The notes beneath the pieces are model-generated. The model saw only the letters and a program-made list of their open reading frames with translations, was not told the origin of the DNA and ran no database searches. Shown in pieces: positions 1-13,490 of a DNA stretch of 64,000 nucleotides (its first letter is position 1; every line of letters starts with the position of its first letter). The position numbers were made by a program, and so were the translations under genes. The stretch lies in NCBI GenBank assembly GCA_001414485.1, contig LLEY01000008.1:1-64000 (forward strand). Direction: 5' to 3'. The stretch is from Calycina herbarum. Its lineage: Eukaryota > Ascomycota > Leotiomycetes > Helotiales > Pezizellaceae.

Positions 1-1124
1 ATCCAGTACCTCCCCCACCCCAAACTCTCCCATACCCACCACCATGAGAAAGTTCCTAACCCACCAAAGTGGGACAACGCGACTACACAACATACTTAGA
101 CCATAAGCCAATACTTGGGCCACCTACCTACCTACATCCCAGGTTCATCCACAAGTCTCAGTCACTCAAGAACCAAAAACATGTACATACTTGGTTTGTT
201 CATCATCTCCATTCATAAACTAGAAACGCTGGGCCGTCCATGGACAGTTCGACTGAAACATAATCAGACCACGCCGCAGTCCAGCCATCCTACTATCTAC
301 AACATGGAATCCCCACAAACTCCGAACTCCCCATCCGCTTCTCCTCTCTCTAGCTTGTGCCAATGCCCACCACTCAAAAGATGAAGGACAAAGTAAAAGG
401 AAGACTAAACTCCACACAAGAAACATCTCACAAACCAGCAGAAACCAAAAATTGTTTTCAGTCAATGCCGCAAGTAAGCCATCATATTTCCATCAATCGC
501 CCCCCCATCCACTTCCAAAATAGACATTTAACCCCAACCTCCCACCCATCCAGTCCCCCGTCCCAAATTCCATCCCGACCATCCCAAATAAACAACACAA
601 TATGCCGCAATCCCATTTTAGAGAGGAAAAAACAAAGCTGCTCTTCAACTAAACATTTCCATGTCAAAATAAAAGAGAAAACAAAAAAGGTGGAGAAAGG
701 AGCCACAAAAAAAAGAATTAATCTTTCCTCCCCTTCCCAAGAAAATCCAGACATGATTAATTAACTCGGTGGTGTTTCCACACTCATACAAACTGAGTCT
801 ATCATCATCGTTCCAAATCATCGGCTTCGTGAATGCGTAAGAAGGCTGTTTTTAGCGGCGCCATGTCGAAGATTATGTAGTAGTAGTAAAAAAGAGAAAG
901 CAAACAGCGCAAAAGCTCATAAGACTGAATATGGTGTCTTTTTTCGTGTTCATCGTTCGTAGGTGGAGGGTCTTTCCGCCCTGCACTCGGTCGAACTCTG
1001 CCAAACGCCGTAACACCGATCGAAAAATTCAAAGCGGCGATCATCCAAGACTCGTCAATCCATATCCAGGAGTGAACGAGTTACGGCGACCGATCATATG
1101 TTGAGTATCCTGAGAAAGACACTC
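1..1124. other. Region downstream of WEE1, no gene supported
   Basis: The first ~760 bases are C/A-rich and pyrimidine-rich on the plus strand. Open frames occur on both strands, but they are compositional: proline/serine/threonine-rich, with no recognisable motif. The part next to 1125 is probably the 3' untranslated region of the kinase gene. No tRNA or repeat was recognised. Confidence 0.5.
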
Positions 1125-4100
1125 CTAAACATCCATCATCTCCGCATCATCTGCCAACACCTCATCGGCTGGCCCCCAGTTGCCCTCAAAGACAGTTGCT
1201 CCTGCACGACGACGTGATTCAACCCATTGCACACCTTGGAGTTGTAGGACTTGTTGAATGGTGGGTCGCTCTTGTGGGTTTGGAGTGAGCATCCATCGAA
1301 CAATGTTGTCCAAAGATTGAGGGTGGGAAAAATCAGTCATGAAGTCAGGGCCTTGGTGAAGCTCGCCTCTTCTTCCAGATCCGAAAAGATTTCCTGGATC
1401 GTGGGAAAGCGATTTGCTCGATGTGACGAAATTTCGCTTGCGACAGACCATACTGGGGGAACCGAAGTCAGTCTCGATTTCATCGTCGCTAACATACGAG
1501 TCCATGGTGATGTCACTTTCTCCGAGGGGTGCTCCGGTAGCATCGCGTACAAGACCGCTGGCGTTACTCCAGGTAAGACTTGGGACATCGCTAATATCGC
1601 CAGATCTGAGGTTTTGCCAATGTGGTCCATTGTCTGGTAGCTTCACATTTGCGGCAATCTCAACCAACATCATACCCAAGGCAAAGACATCTGCTGGTTT
1701 GTCATACTGTCCAGAAAGGATTTCGGGTCCAATATACAGTCGGTCACCCTCTCCTTCAATTCCAGGTTTAGCGGGCCAAGAGGTAGCCATTCCAAAATCT
1801 GCAATCTTGAGAACACCTGCGAAAGTGATCAAGATATTGGCAGGTTTAATGTCCAAGTGAATGAATCCTGACTCATGAATGTGACAAAGACCCTGGGATC
1901 ATGTTAGTAAACAATTTGAATGGCAGTGACGGGGCTACTTACCAATCCGACTTCAAGGACAAGTTTCCAGATGCGAAAATCATCCAGTCTACCTCTATCA
2001 CCAACAGAGTTGATGAATCTATCTAGACTTCCCTCCTCACAGTACTCAGTCTGGATGTACAAGTAACTCTTGTCCTCCCAGCTGTCGACGAGATGCACGA
2101 CGTGATCAGACTGTCCAAGTGCCTTGAGCACCTTGACCTCCTGCAGTTTCCTTTGACGGTCTCTGTTGCCTTGGTAAGGCTGTCGTGACTTCTTGACAGC
2201 GAAGACTCGTTCCGGCAATGGTATTGGTGGTGAGGGACCCTCAAATGGTGATCGAGAACCGAAGAAGAATGGCTGTGCATTATCAAGGCCCGGAGTAGTT
2301 TGTGTCACTCGGTACACCTTTGAGAATTCTCCAATACCAGCCAACTCAACCTTTTCAAATCTAGATGCTAGGGAATCGTCGACATCGGCGGAGGGGAAGT
2401 GGCTGACTGGGGTCATGCTAAGTCTTCGATCACTAATGAGTGGGAAGTACTCCCGTCCGGTTGTTGGTGTCGCGGGTGGGAGCATGCTGTTACCTGGAGC
2501 CGATTTGGAGCTGTGATCCCGGGGATTTGAGATTGAAAGACCACTTGGATCCGGTGGTACAAAGTTCTCCGATGGTGTGCGAGGTGACAATCGCTCGATA
2601 AAATCTATACGCTCCAATGGACTGGCTGGAGCCACGTGACTAATTTTAGCAAAGCCCGGCTTTCGAGAGGGGGTAAGACAAGAAATAGCAAGGGATTTGT
2701 TGATCAACGGCGTCGGACTACGTGAAGTCGAGCGTCTTAGGAAAAGAGGAGAGTGACTGGATGATGGCGTGGACATGAATGTGGCCAAGTCAGAATGTGG
2801 AAGCGCTGGCGTCGGAGAATCGTTCATGTCCATCGACGCATCACTGTCTTCTGCGTCCAGTTGATTTGGACTTGCTGAGAGATTTAACTTACTGCTCGTT
2901 CTTGCGAGTTTCTTGGAAAGTCCATATCCAAGGCCAGATGTAGAGGCTGAAGAGCGATTGTTGCTGGGACTGCCATTTCTCTGGTAGAGTGACGAACCAG
3001 ATACAGTGGCTTGTTTTGTTGGTGTTGGGGGAAGCTCAAAGTCAGAACATTGGCTATCCAGTTTCGCATCAGGTGATCCATCAGGGTCATCTCCATCGAT
3101 GCTGAGAAAGCTTCCTCGTCGAGTCAATCCATTTTGGCTGTAGATATCACCAAAGACACCACCTCCCTTTCCAAAAGTGATCGAGGATCCAGATCCATGA
3201 GGATTGAATGGGGTTGACGGGTTACCAAAGGAGTGTCGGATATGTCTTGCCTTTGCAATCGCACTACCTGGAACGTTTGGAGGATAGGTATTGAAGATGT
3301 TGGCCTGTTTCTTGCAGGGCGTGTCTGGGACATTTCCTTTACCGATACGAGAAATGGGTTCCTCTTCTGGGTGACGATTGACTTTCGAGATGAGGCCTGT
3401 CGACATGAACGCTGATGGTAAAGGCTTTACTGACTTGTAATTCATTGGTGTTGAGAATGAGCCCGATTCATTTTGTCCCGAAGAGCCCTCTAGGGCAAAA
3501 GGTCTCAGGGAGCCCGCTGGCAACGATTTTGAGAAGTCCAGCTTTGGTCGAGAATGATCACCAAAGTTCACAGGCACATGGGTAGGGGAATCGTCCGGCA
3601 TGCTGGAGCTGGAGGATGAGGTCGTCATGGTTCGGGATAGTGGGTGAGGTTGGTGTGCGGGAGGATTCATCATATGCATTGATGCGTTGGGGAGAGGGCT
3701 CTGGGACGAGAAAGGGCTGTCTCTTGCCAAGGGAGCAACGAACTGATCAAGGGATAGTCGTGGTCGATTCTTGACTGGTGTTGAAACAGTAACCTCATGG
3801 CTAGCGTTTCCCGAGTTTGCAGTAATCGCAGCAGCATTTGCTGCTTGTTGTGCTGCAAGAACGAGTGCTGCGTGTCGCCTACCCCAGGATGTCTTCTCAC
3901 CATGCCGTTGCTGCAATGTAGATTTGCGCAGAGACGAGGACCGTCGAGGCATAGAGGTGAATGAAGACGAGGAGGGTTCCGATGTGATGGACGCCGTGGA
4001 AAGTTCATATTCCGGGGTTGAATCATCATGGATGTCGAATTGGGGCGTGACCGCTGGTCCGTGATCAAAGACATTGAAATCGTGACCAAAACTGGCGGAA

Positions 4101-4789
4101 CCGTGCAAACTTCTTCTCTTTGCAACAGGGCTGCCTAAACTTGCCTGATCCAAGTTCATGATAGCATCACTTCTCTTGAGCGGGCTGGAAGTTGAGGCAC
4201 CCAGACCGTCATTACTTCCCTCGCCGCCCAACCTCGAAAGGGCATGGTTGATCGGCGCATTTGAGTCCAGATTCAAGGACATCCTATTGCTCCTATCGAA
4301 ACTCTTGCGCTCGGCCGGGCTCTTACTGTTACTATTCTCCTGACCCCCCACTGACCAAGTGGATAAAACTGGAGGAGCGATGTTTCCACTGTCTGCTGCC
4401 TGATTTAAAGCGCGCTTCATAGGACTCTTGGGTGAGGTTCGTCGAGAAGCTGGTCGTGGAGGCGCTGTCTTTGCACGTCCTGATGAGCGGAGCGCAAGCT
4501 TTGCGCTTGGTGGAAAAGGAACCGCCAACGGTGATGGTGTATGTGGCGGGTTACTAAATCCCGTGAAGATGGTCGGATTGGAGATGGCGCGTTTTGGTGG
4601 GGATAGTGGAGATGGCGAAAGTGGTGATTTTGGAGATGAGCTTGGCGATTTCTTGACCAAGTTGAATTTGGAGGGAGATCGTGACAGTGAGCGTCGTAAA
4701 GATCTCACTGCACCAGGTAAGTCGACATGGTGTGCATGTGTAGGAGATGGCAGCGTCAGAGTGCCGCCGCCTCCGTTAGAGTACGACAT
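1125..4789 (-). CDS. WEE1: Wee1-type mitosis inhibitor protein kinase
   Basis: Two exons, 4789-1943 and 1892-1125, encode 1204 aa. The 50-bp intron has a GTAAGT donor and a CCCAG acceptor. The join restores the catalytic loop, so the two exons form one gene. Residues 1-~800 are a Ser/Pro-rich, low-complexity regulatory region with many SP/TP sites. The kinase domain runs from about 810 to 1190: glycine loop GIGEFSKVY, the ATP-binding lysine in VFAVKKS, HLDIKPAN near 961-968, and DFG at 981-983. The GxCHxHxxxFxHLDIKP pattern is characteristic of Wee1/Swe1. By family knowledge the enzyme phosphorylates the conserved inhibitory tyrosine of Cdk1 and delays entry into mitosis, in the nucleus. The start is the first ATG of the long frame. 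No damage was seen. The family call is firm; the extent of the long N-terminus rests on the open frame alone. Confidence 0.93.
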
Positions 4790-7700
4790 GATATAGGTAG
4801 CGGTTTTCTTGAATGTAACGTCTCTCGTTTATGATACAGTATCTGACGGAAACTAAGACAGCAAGGTGGCGGGGAATCGTTCTCTTTCGAGGTGACGTCG
4901 CACTTGGTTTATTGTCCAGCCGGCATAGATGTAGGTAGAATCGCGGATGGTGTTTGCTTCTGATTCTCTTGTCCGAATTTCCTCGTGGTGGCGCGGGTCA
5001 CTGCGAGTTATACACGTCTGGTAACGAGTAGGAAAGCGAGTAAACGAGGGAGAAGGGGAGCGCGACTGTTGGTGGTGTGGTCCCAGTGAAGCGGTATCGA
5101 CGACGACGGGAGAGGAATGTTGTCGTGGGCGAGGGGTCGAGGAATGCTTCGTCGTGTTGAGGGGTAGGATGCTGGACTCGATTAAGAGCAGGAGGAATGA
5201 GGATGTCACGCTGTCGAGGTAATCATGACAATTGGGTATTGTACTCTTTGCGGTGCTGGTATCAAGCAGGTAATCGGTCGAGCTATCTCTCCTCCACCAC
5301 CACTACCGCGGCACCAGTCGAACGACAATGAAAGCGCAAGCGCAACCAGCAACGTGAAATCGGTCGAGTGTTGGAGATGTCGGAGTCGTCAATGTTGTTG
5401 TTATCGGCGGCAAGGTCGGGCGTCGAGCGCAGGAGGGCAATGAGGATGAGGCGCTGGTGTCTAGGAGGAGGTGTAGATGTTTCGATGATCAGGAAATTTT
5501 GCGGGTGTTGGGGAAGCAGGTAGATTTGGGTGAGGGTTGAGAAGCCCAAGCTTGCTTTTGGAAGGGTAGGTTTGGTTTGGTTTGGTGCGGAAAGAGCTGG
5601 CTGGGGGCTGGGGGGCATTAGTGTTTACTTTACATGCTAAAAGTGGGTCTCACGTACGAGACGCGACGTGGACGGTGGCCCCACTATCTGGCCCGTGCCT
5701 TCCCCTTTTGTTTTGTGCGTGCGCTTGCCAGTGCTTGAGTGCCTTGTCTTGCCTAGTAGAGCCTTCGGGTGTTTGTGCGTTCAGATGGTTTGACAGTAGC
5801 TCGAGTGGGAGAAGGTTTGGCTGGGCGAGATGGTAATAGTTCGTAGGCCGGTCTGTTCTCTACTTCTACGCTACGGAGTACTTGTACTTGTACTTGTACT
5901 TAGAGTAGGGCAATGTTGGATATCAAAGAATGGCACGTTGGAGGAGATTTAAATTTTAGTCTGTCAGACTCATCATTCAATGATCAGGTTACTTAGCTCA
6001 GAACGAGGTTAGTATTGCCGGGACTTGTTTTGTCGGATCCGGGCCACGCTACCGACATGCAAACAAACTGCAGGAGCCCTCGACTTTGTTTAGTTGGGTT
6101 CACCAATCAGCGCGTCGTGTTGATGTGTGCCTGAAACGGCCTTAGGCGCGGATCTCCCCTCCAAAATGCTGGCCTGCTGGCCTCCACTGCTGGCCTCTTT
6201 TTCAACGGTGCGGAATCTCGGATGGGACCGTCATCAGGGACTCACAGGGGACCAGATCTACGCTTTCGTTCGCTGGGGAGGTTCGGAGAGGAGTCAAAGG
6301 GGAGGCCAAGAGCGGATTTGGGCTTGATCTCTGCAGACAACTTCCCCCGACTGCACATGAGACGAGGAGCTGCCACGTTTCTCTGACCGCCAGCAACCCC
6401 CTCATCAACCCTCGTCCACAGGAATATCTTGACCCCATTCTCTCCCATTTCTGTCCCATTTTCCTGTCACAATGGAACACAAGATCACCAGCCATTCCCA
6501 TCCCATCCCATCCCACTTTCTCTCCACCCTCCTGCCGTGCGCATCGCACAACATTCAAGCAGATCCCCCTTCGCAGGCGAAAGTTAAAAAAGGAAAGTTG
6601 GTGGTTGTTTACTTTACTACGGCAGCCTTTTACGCGTGCGAGCGCAGAACAATATCAATAAAAACAATCAACATCCACAAATACACAATCACAATCACAA
6701 TATTTCGTATTTTCTTGGGTCCCCAGCACCACAGCACCGGGCACTCGAGATGAACAACCGGGGGTCTAATGACCCACCTGAATATATTTGGGATTGCATT
6801 AATTACAGGAAAGGGGTCGTCCGGGTGCCGATGGCGCGAAGGCACCATGTCAATCGGTCTTCCAGAAGAGTTCAAAAAAGTAGAAAATCTCCTCTCTGCC
6901 TTGGCGAGGGGAAGGGAAGTGCAGGCCTTGGGTCTCGGTTGACCTCTCCGGATGGAACGGGGGCTGGCACAATGAACCAAAGTTGGTGGCCTCAAGTGAC
7001 CGCTTTCAGGGGATGTGCAACAGGGGCGGGCATTATGTCAATACTTGGTAATAAAAAAGTAAACAGAGACATTTATGCAATGCGATACGAGCGGCTCTTT
7101 GGCGGTGCGGCCACATGTCAAGATAATCGATTAGCCAGCTGGAGCAAAAAAGAAGGGGACTTAAGCTACGGAGTACCGGGAGGATCAATCAATAGTGGAA
7201 ATGGATAATCGATTCGATATTTTGACTTATTTTAAAGAATGGATTTCTTGATTTCACATGAAACAGATGCTCTGCCAATAATTCTCCGATCGAAAATGTG
7301 AGGTCCACCAGTCCACCAGCTGAGGACCGTGATGGCTTCCGTCTTTGCACCAAGCTCAACCTCAAGCTCAAGCCTCAAATTCCACAACATGCCTTTATGA
7401 AAACTAATGAAAGCTTCTCCCCTCCCCCATCACAAAAACTTAAAACTAAATCACCTCCCCTGGAACCCCTAAACCAGAGACTATCAAACTCTAGCGCAAG
7501 CCCAAACGGGTAACCGCTGGCTCCTTTCTCCTGATTCACCCGCCTCCAACTTCTAGCAGACGGGAGGCTGGCTTGCTTTAGGTCTGGCGGTCACGAGTGG
7601 AATCTTCTTTGTTCATACCAAAGTCACCGAGTGATCTGTGTTGAGGTGATACAGGTCCTTTTCCCCCCCAATTCGTCATCTCACTGGTCAACCAGAAGGA

Positions 7701-9210
7701 AATTCGTCTTGCCTGTCCGGGTCTGGTTGTCTATCCTATTTCCGCCTTTTTGTAATTGGCTTATGCAAGCGAAAAACAACCTCGAGGCTGGACATCAGGA
7801 TTCAGAAGAAAGATTTTTCTTCTTCTTCATATTTTCGGAGGATTGGGGGGCTGGGTGCTTCCCCTTTCCTCATAAAAACGATAAAAACAGACCGGGTGGG
7901 AAAACCTGGCAGTGGATTGATCTTCCAACTTGGAATGTTCGAAATGTTCTCCCGTTCTCATTGGGAATCTGGTGATCCGAGCTTTTCTCTTTCCGTTGGT
8001 GTTGACGGGAGTTTGAGTTCGGAGGGTCGAAGAGGTTGGTTTTGACCGTCGGTGGACTTCGGGGGTTTCGCTCGGTCTGGATAGACTCTGGACCTGTTGC
8101 TGGAAATGGTTTGCGAACCGGATGAAACGGTTGGTATTGTCGTCTTAGGGTGACGACTCTTGAGCCCCAATTCTGATTTTTTTTCTCTTTTCTTTCACTT
8201 GTGAGGTTTTGGGTGAGATGTTTCATGGTGAGTTGAAGTGGTTTCTCGACCTTTCCGCCCGTGATAAAACTCCTTTGTCTGTGATTCGGGGAAATGTGAG
8301 ATATGAGCTGTGAGAGCCGTTTTGGTTTAGAGTCTTAGACTAAGCTTTGGTCTAGTTGATGCCTGAAGTTTATATGTTGACTAATGATTTTGAAGTCTGC
8401 ATTGAGATTTTGCTAAAATAAAGCTAGAAAATACTAAGAGCCTTTACTGATTCTTTTCAAGCTGGAAAGCCCACTTGCAAATATAATCTCAATATTCATG
8501 TCATAGTCTTTACCCAAGACCACTTCCTCAGAGAAAAGCACTATATGAAAAAAAATGCTATAAGAATCACAAGATCAAACTCGAGTCTGACTCTGGAGGT
8601 TATAAGATTAGTTAGGTATTCTCAACTAGTAACAGAAAACATATGTATGGAAATGCAATCACAGATATACTATTCCCCCCTGATCAGATGTTAAGATGTC
8701 AGCTGTGGCGCCAGAGGGGAGGGGGGCGGTTTTCCAGAAGATAATTTTGTTTTCCTCATCGCAGCTGTATACCACCTCTCATCCAGGACACTTTATCCTT
8801 CCTGTATACATACCTATTTTTATTACTAGAAGAAATCTTAAGAACTTATGATTTCACTGTAAGTAAGAAAATTGAAAGAGAGACTTGAGAAAACACAGGT
8901 GCTGCCTCAGCCGCCTCCCCTAATATTGATTTCATATTTTCGCAATTTTATTTAAAAGTGTAGCATAGCTAGGTGTTAGGTGAATCGGCTGTCCTTTCTC
9001 TCACGTATATAGCATTGACCGCTGTTACACCAGCCCCGCACTTCATATATATATATATACACACGTCTTACTTCACACCTTGACAAAACAATCGCCAGTC
9101 TCCCTCGACTATAAGTGGCAATCTACATTATTGACAAACCAACTGGAGTGCTGTAGATAGAGAGAAGTTGCTTCTCTTCTAGTCGGTGTTTGCTTACAAC
9201 AGAAATCAAC
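4790..9210. other. Upstream region of WEE1 and gene-poor DNA
   Basis: Bases 4790 to ~5620 are probably the leader and promoter of WEE1. On the minus strand they hold open frames at 5209-4853 and 5618-5283 with no recognisable domain (see findings). Short tandem ACTTGT units occur near 5880-5900. From ~5900 to 8250 there are only composition-driven frames. From ~8300 to 9060 the DNA becomes AT-rich with a short TA run near 9050. No gene, tRNA or mobile element could be supported. Confidence 0.5.
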
Positions 9211-10403
9211 ATGAGAAATTTAGCTTCCACAATTGAGTCATGTATTACCGAAATTCTTCGGTCATTAGGTGTACCAGGTCTGGTCGTGGGAGTCATTTAA
9301 AACAGAGAAAAATTTTACGATGGCACTTTAGATATCGGGATGTTGAAAATAGGATTGAGCCGGATAGAGATACCATTTTCTATATTGCTTCACTCACGAA
9401 AGCAATGACTGCCGCTGCTCTTGGTATCTTCGTTGACAGACGTCTTTTATATTGGAATACTCCGGTCCATGAGATTCTTCCTGAGATGTCTCAATACATG
9501 GCTTGCCAGTTCCAAAGTTAACGTGATTGACCTTCTAAGTCACCGCTCTGGAGTCGCTTGGGGAGACGCTCTCTATTTATAATCCAACACCTCAATTCTA
9601 CACCGAAAATCGAGAGCATTCGGACTGCCCAAACCACCACTCAGCTGTTATAGTACTTAAATAGCACAGCTTCTTTGAAGAATAAGAGAGATGAGAAGAA
9701 TACTACTAGCTCTAGTATACTCGAAAGTTTGAATGTTGCGAATCCCCCGCGAAGCACATATAGTTACCATAATCACACCTATAACATGTTTGCGGGACAA
9801 TCATCAGTTAGAAGGTCATTAGGGGATCTCTTGGAGTTCTATCAAGCTTAACTGGATGTAATGTCGAAGTTGAGTGACGGATCTCGCTTGGACGACGTCG
9901 TGTCTAAAGAAAAGACAGCAAGGACACAGAACTCAATCGAGCAAATTGTGACTATTATACGCCCACATATAGCCATACCAGTCGATTCTGTATTCTCACA
10001 AACTTATACCTCGGGATAGAACAGAACACAATTCCCAGGCAAACTCGAATTCGGTGCCAATTCCAGCGTTGTGAAATCCATGCCAATTCTAGGAGAGAAA
10101 CACCCTGGAAATCTGGTCATCTGGCATGGAGGAAACATGCAAGGAACATCAGCAGCAGTTTGTTTATTGCCGACTTCTAACACAGGAATTGTTGTTCTCC
10201 AAAACTCTCTGGGATTAAGCGATACTACCGAATGGACTTGTCAACTCATCATTGATGCTTTGTTTACTGGAAGTCTACAGAATAATAATATCGCATTGGT
10301 GGTTGAGAATTCAAAAAATGTAGTAGCAAAAATGCAGAAAGTAAAGGATGCATTAGAGCGTGATCGTATCCCTGGTATTAACCCTGTAAGTATGAATTGC
10401 TGA
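9211..10403 (+). pseudogene. Decayed serine beta-lactamase-like hydrolase
   Basis: Fragments of the beta-lactamase/penicillin-binding-protein fold occur in the right order but in different frames. The start at 9211 reads MRNLASTIESCITEILRSLG and a stop falls at 9298. After a frame change the active-site SxxK motif appears as SLTK (YIASLTKAM, frame 9240-9521). Next come DLLSHRSGVAWGDAL near 9525-9575, then a stretch full of stops. Finally a C-terminal part at ~10035-10403 contains LVIWHGGNM, matching the third (KTG/HGG-type) motif of the family. Intact relatives are esterases or D-aminopeptidase-like hydrolases, often near secondary-metabolite genes. At least one stop, two frame changes and a degraded centre mean it cannot make the protein. 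The family assignment is good; its original substrate cannot be told. Confidence 0.75.
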
Positions 10404-11279
10404 GGTACTCAAAGAAATCATAATACATACACTCTATCTATCTATCGAAATCCCAAAACAAAATTTTGGTTGCAATTAGTGTGTATCTTGTCTATCATAG
10501 CTTTCTAGAGATAACCACTGAGAACAGAATTTCGCTTCATCAATAAAGTATTTTAACTCGAGCATCTCTAACGATTTACTTTTCGAGTTCTTTAGAGGTC
10601 AGTGCAGCACTCATTTGGGTCGACTTTGGTCATTGTTATATCAGTGGTAAGATTTTTAACTGGCAACTTGGTGCTCGAGTCCTGTGACATTCTCCATTCA
10701 CTTGAAAGTGACTTGGGACTTGGGACTTGGGACCTTTAAGAACACCCGCCCCACCTGGGACCCACAAAACAAAACAAACATTCAATATCTCAAATAAGCA
10801 CAAGGACATCAGTCAATTGTAAAGAAGCCTCTATGGCCTAACGGTCATTTGGGCAACACCACTATCTTTGATATGGGTGCCTGAGCATTAACGTGTAAAC
10901 TAGTGTGGGATTGACAGCCTAAAATACAACACAGGTAATGCTGTGCTTGACTTGGCCTCCTCGTAAGAGGAAGAAGCATTTTTTTGCTATTTTTTTGTTT
11001 TGGCGTTTTAAGGAGGTGTTTTGGGGAGAATATGTTGAATTCAAAAAATAGTCTCCTTTTATTTCCGTATTTAAAAACAGAAGATGGAAGAATAAACTCT
11101 CTAAAACTCGTCAATCATTTATACTTGGAGCCCAGTCTGAAGTCCTCTTCACCGATACCCATATCCCCGATAAGCGACCCCATTGTTTCTCGGGTTTCTA
11201 TAGAAGCCAAACCAGTCATCATCACCATATCATCTGCATCGCTCTCCGATGTGTACTTGTTTTGGAATGACAACCCCGT
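10404..11279. other. Gene-poor AT-rich interval
   Basis: Mostly AT-rich DNA downstream of the decayed hydrolase, with a short run of repeated GACTTGG units near 10715-10735. No reading frame with a recognisable motif was seen. Part of 11110-11279 may belong to the decayed minus-strand gene that follows. Confidence 0.4.
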
Positions 11280-12040
11280 CAATTATAAGAACTGACTTCA
11301 GCGCATTCTTCATCTGGGTAATCGTGAAGGAAATCACGCATGTAGTAGACCATTTCTTCTGGGTTTGATTTGACACTTTGGTATCATACATTACGATACT
11401 TGTAATAGACTGGCCGTGGGAAATTTGTTAATAGCGAGGACTTGGAAAGCATCTGCAGCTCTGGGCATGGAATTTCTTGCAGGGGAAAGCTACCCGATAT
11501 CAACTCTGTCGATGTTGAGAGGGAAGGAGCGAGCTGTGTCGTGGTCGACTTGAGTTGAGGGGGGAAGTGATCGCGAGAGTGGCGAGGTGTCGTAAAGAGG
11601 AAGGGGCGAGCTGTGAGAGGTGTCACTCGAGGCTCGAGAGGCCATATCCTCGTGGCCCTCTCGATCACCGTTGCTCCTTCCTCGTTCTTAACCTCGACCT
11701 CAAAGACCCCACTTCTGACGAAAGCAGAGAGGGAAGGTACGATCTGACCCCTGTCCGCGGCCAGAGTATTAAACCCCCATCATATAGATGATCTTGTCGT
11801 CGAAATCGAATCGCGCGGGGTGGGAAACCACATGCGCTCTTCGCATCGCTGCACCAATGCTCCTTCACAAGATTACTTTTCTCAGTCACCCCTCGCATTT
11901 GCTTAGCAGTAAACAAGCGTAACTTCCTGAAAATTCTTGTAGGTCCCGCGCATGTCGGTGGTGGTTTCTGGGAGGCCGATGATGATGGGCCAGTGCTCAT
12001 GTTGTCTGAGAGTAACAACCCAAACCATTAGACGTCGAAC
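11280..12040 (-). pseudogene. Unrecognised decayed reading frame
   Basis: Coding-like stretches lie in succession on the minus strand. The first, around 12035-11905, contains HEHWPIIIGLPETTTDMRG. The second, from about 11865 down to 11384, contains ALVQRCEERMWFPTPRDS, is interrupted by one in-frame TGA near 11790, and continues through VFEVEVKNEEG and RIWPLEPRVTP. A third, near 11350-11280, contains MVYYMRDFLHDYPDEE. The regular composition and long same-frame continuity across a single stop suggest a gene that has decayed, or one whose introns I could not place. I do not recognise the family. The region is flanked by AT-rich, probably mutated DNA, which fits decay. Confidence 0.35.
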
Positions 12041-13490
12041 AATACACTTTCAATGCACAAACTCGTGAGTTGATTCCATCCGAAATATCAAAAAACCCGA
12101 CAATCGAATTGCTGCGCCGCGAGACTTACCAAAAATGCCCTTTGAAACAGAACGCTACCCAAACAAATTGCCTCGAGAAAAGCTCTCACAGGTACTGGTG
12201 AAGTAGACCATATCCAACAATGTATACTCATAACAGGCATAAACGAGCGCAGGCAACACGAGAGAAGTAAAGAAGCAGAATAAATTTGGGTCCGATGCCT
12301 AGCTTCTTATAAGATAACTATAAGCTTAAAAACTAAGTATTAAATTCTAGACTTATATTTATATAATTTGCTTTTTTATAAATATTTTATTAGATTAAGA
12401 GCTACTAATAAGAGAGTAATACTAAGAGAAAGCTCTTCGGCTCTTGGGTCTGTCGCCGAACTGTAAAAGAAGAGCTGCAAAGTCGAGGGCAATACATTAT
12501 TAGACTTATCTTGAAGATAACAAGACTGGTATGTCCGGTGCCTTCTCTGCTGATCTCCACCTTATTGGCCCTGCTGAATTCTAGTAGAATACAAGTTTCG
12601 TATCTACTGGCTTCGCATTGGGTGAGCCAGAGCCATATAGATCCACTCAAGCAGCATATGAACGTTGCCTTCTGAACCCAGAGCGGGTGCCAAAATCCAT
12701 AATCCATAGTCTCAACGTCATTCTACAAATATCGCCAAGAAAAAAGCGTTACTGTCTACCAAGGCTTAGCGAGGCGGCTAACCATCAGCTATTCGGCAGG
12801 CTGAGGTAGGCCTACACTAATGGGGCTGGACTTCTGAGGAGCTGAAGGGCAAGTTTCCCAACTTGGGTTAGTACAAATCATGCCTGTTACCACATGCGGT
12901 TCTCCAAAAAAAAAATTATATATATGCTCAAATGTCAAATTACAAAAGGTTTAATAGTATAACACTCCCTTTTTCTATTCTTATATGTGCCAATCTCCAT
13001 TCTTTCTCTTCTTTGAGTTTTGATGTATATCAGACAGCTAATCTCTTTGTATAGTTCTTATTATTTTCATAGTGTATACTGATTCTTTTTATATATTCAT
13101 ACTGTAGGAGTTTGATGAGAGTCTGCAAGGTAACATATCTATGGATCACACTTGTGTAATGGATGTATTTGTGGAAGTGAATGGCTGATTCCAATTCTTT
13201 TGATGACGTACAAATTATTGATTCTCCCCACAAAACTAGAGGCAACTTCAATGTGTGGGCCCGGGACTTCCTTTAGGGGAGTACTTGCGAACACACAGTT
13301 TAGATTTGCACCTATATATTCGATGTGCCAGCCATATGGCTTGAATAAGTTTCCTCCCTCCCACGTGAGGGCGTTTTTGATGTATTTGTAATTGCACGTT
13401 ACTCTCGAGGTTCATGAAACGACCAACCTCATCTCCAAATTTCACTTACTCCTCAATAACTTCTGGCGAAGCAAATCCCTTTAGTCCACA
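12041..13490. other. AT-rich interval, no gene seen
   Basis: Bases 12300-12420 and 12900-13150 are strongly AT-rich and TpA-rich. This is the look of repeat DNA altered by repeat-induced point mutation, although I did not compute an index. The GC-normal stretch 12430-12850 has short frames on both strands without motifs. The last few hundred bases are presumably the promoter of the gene starting at 13491. Confidence 0.45.

Noticed and set aside
10826..10925. Possible tRNA around GCCTCTATGGCCTAACGG
   Set aside because: There is no B-box/T-arm sequence at the right distance and no pairing acceptor stem.
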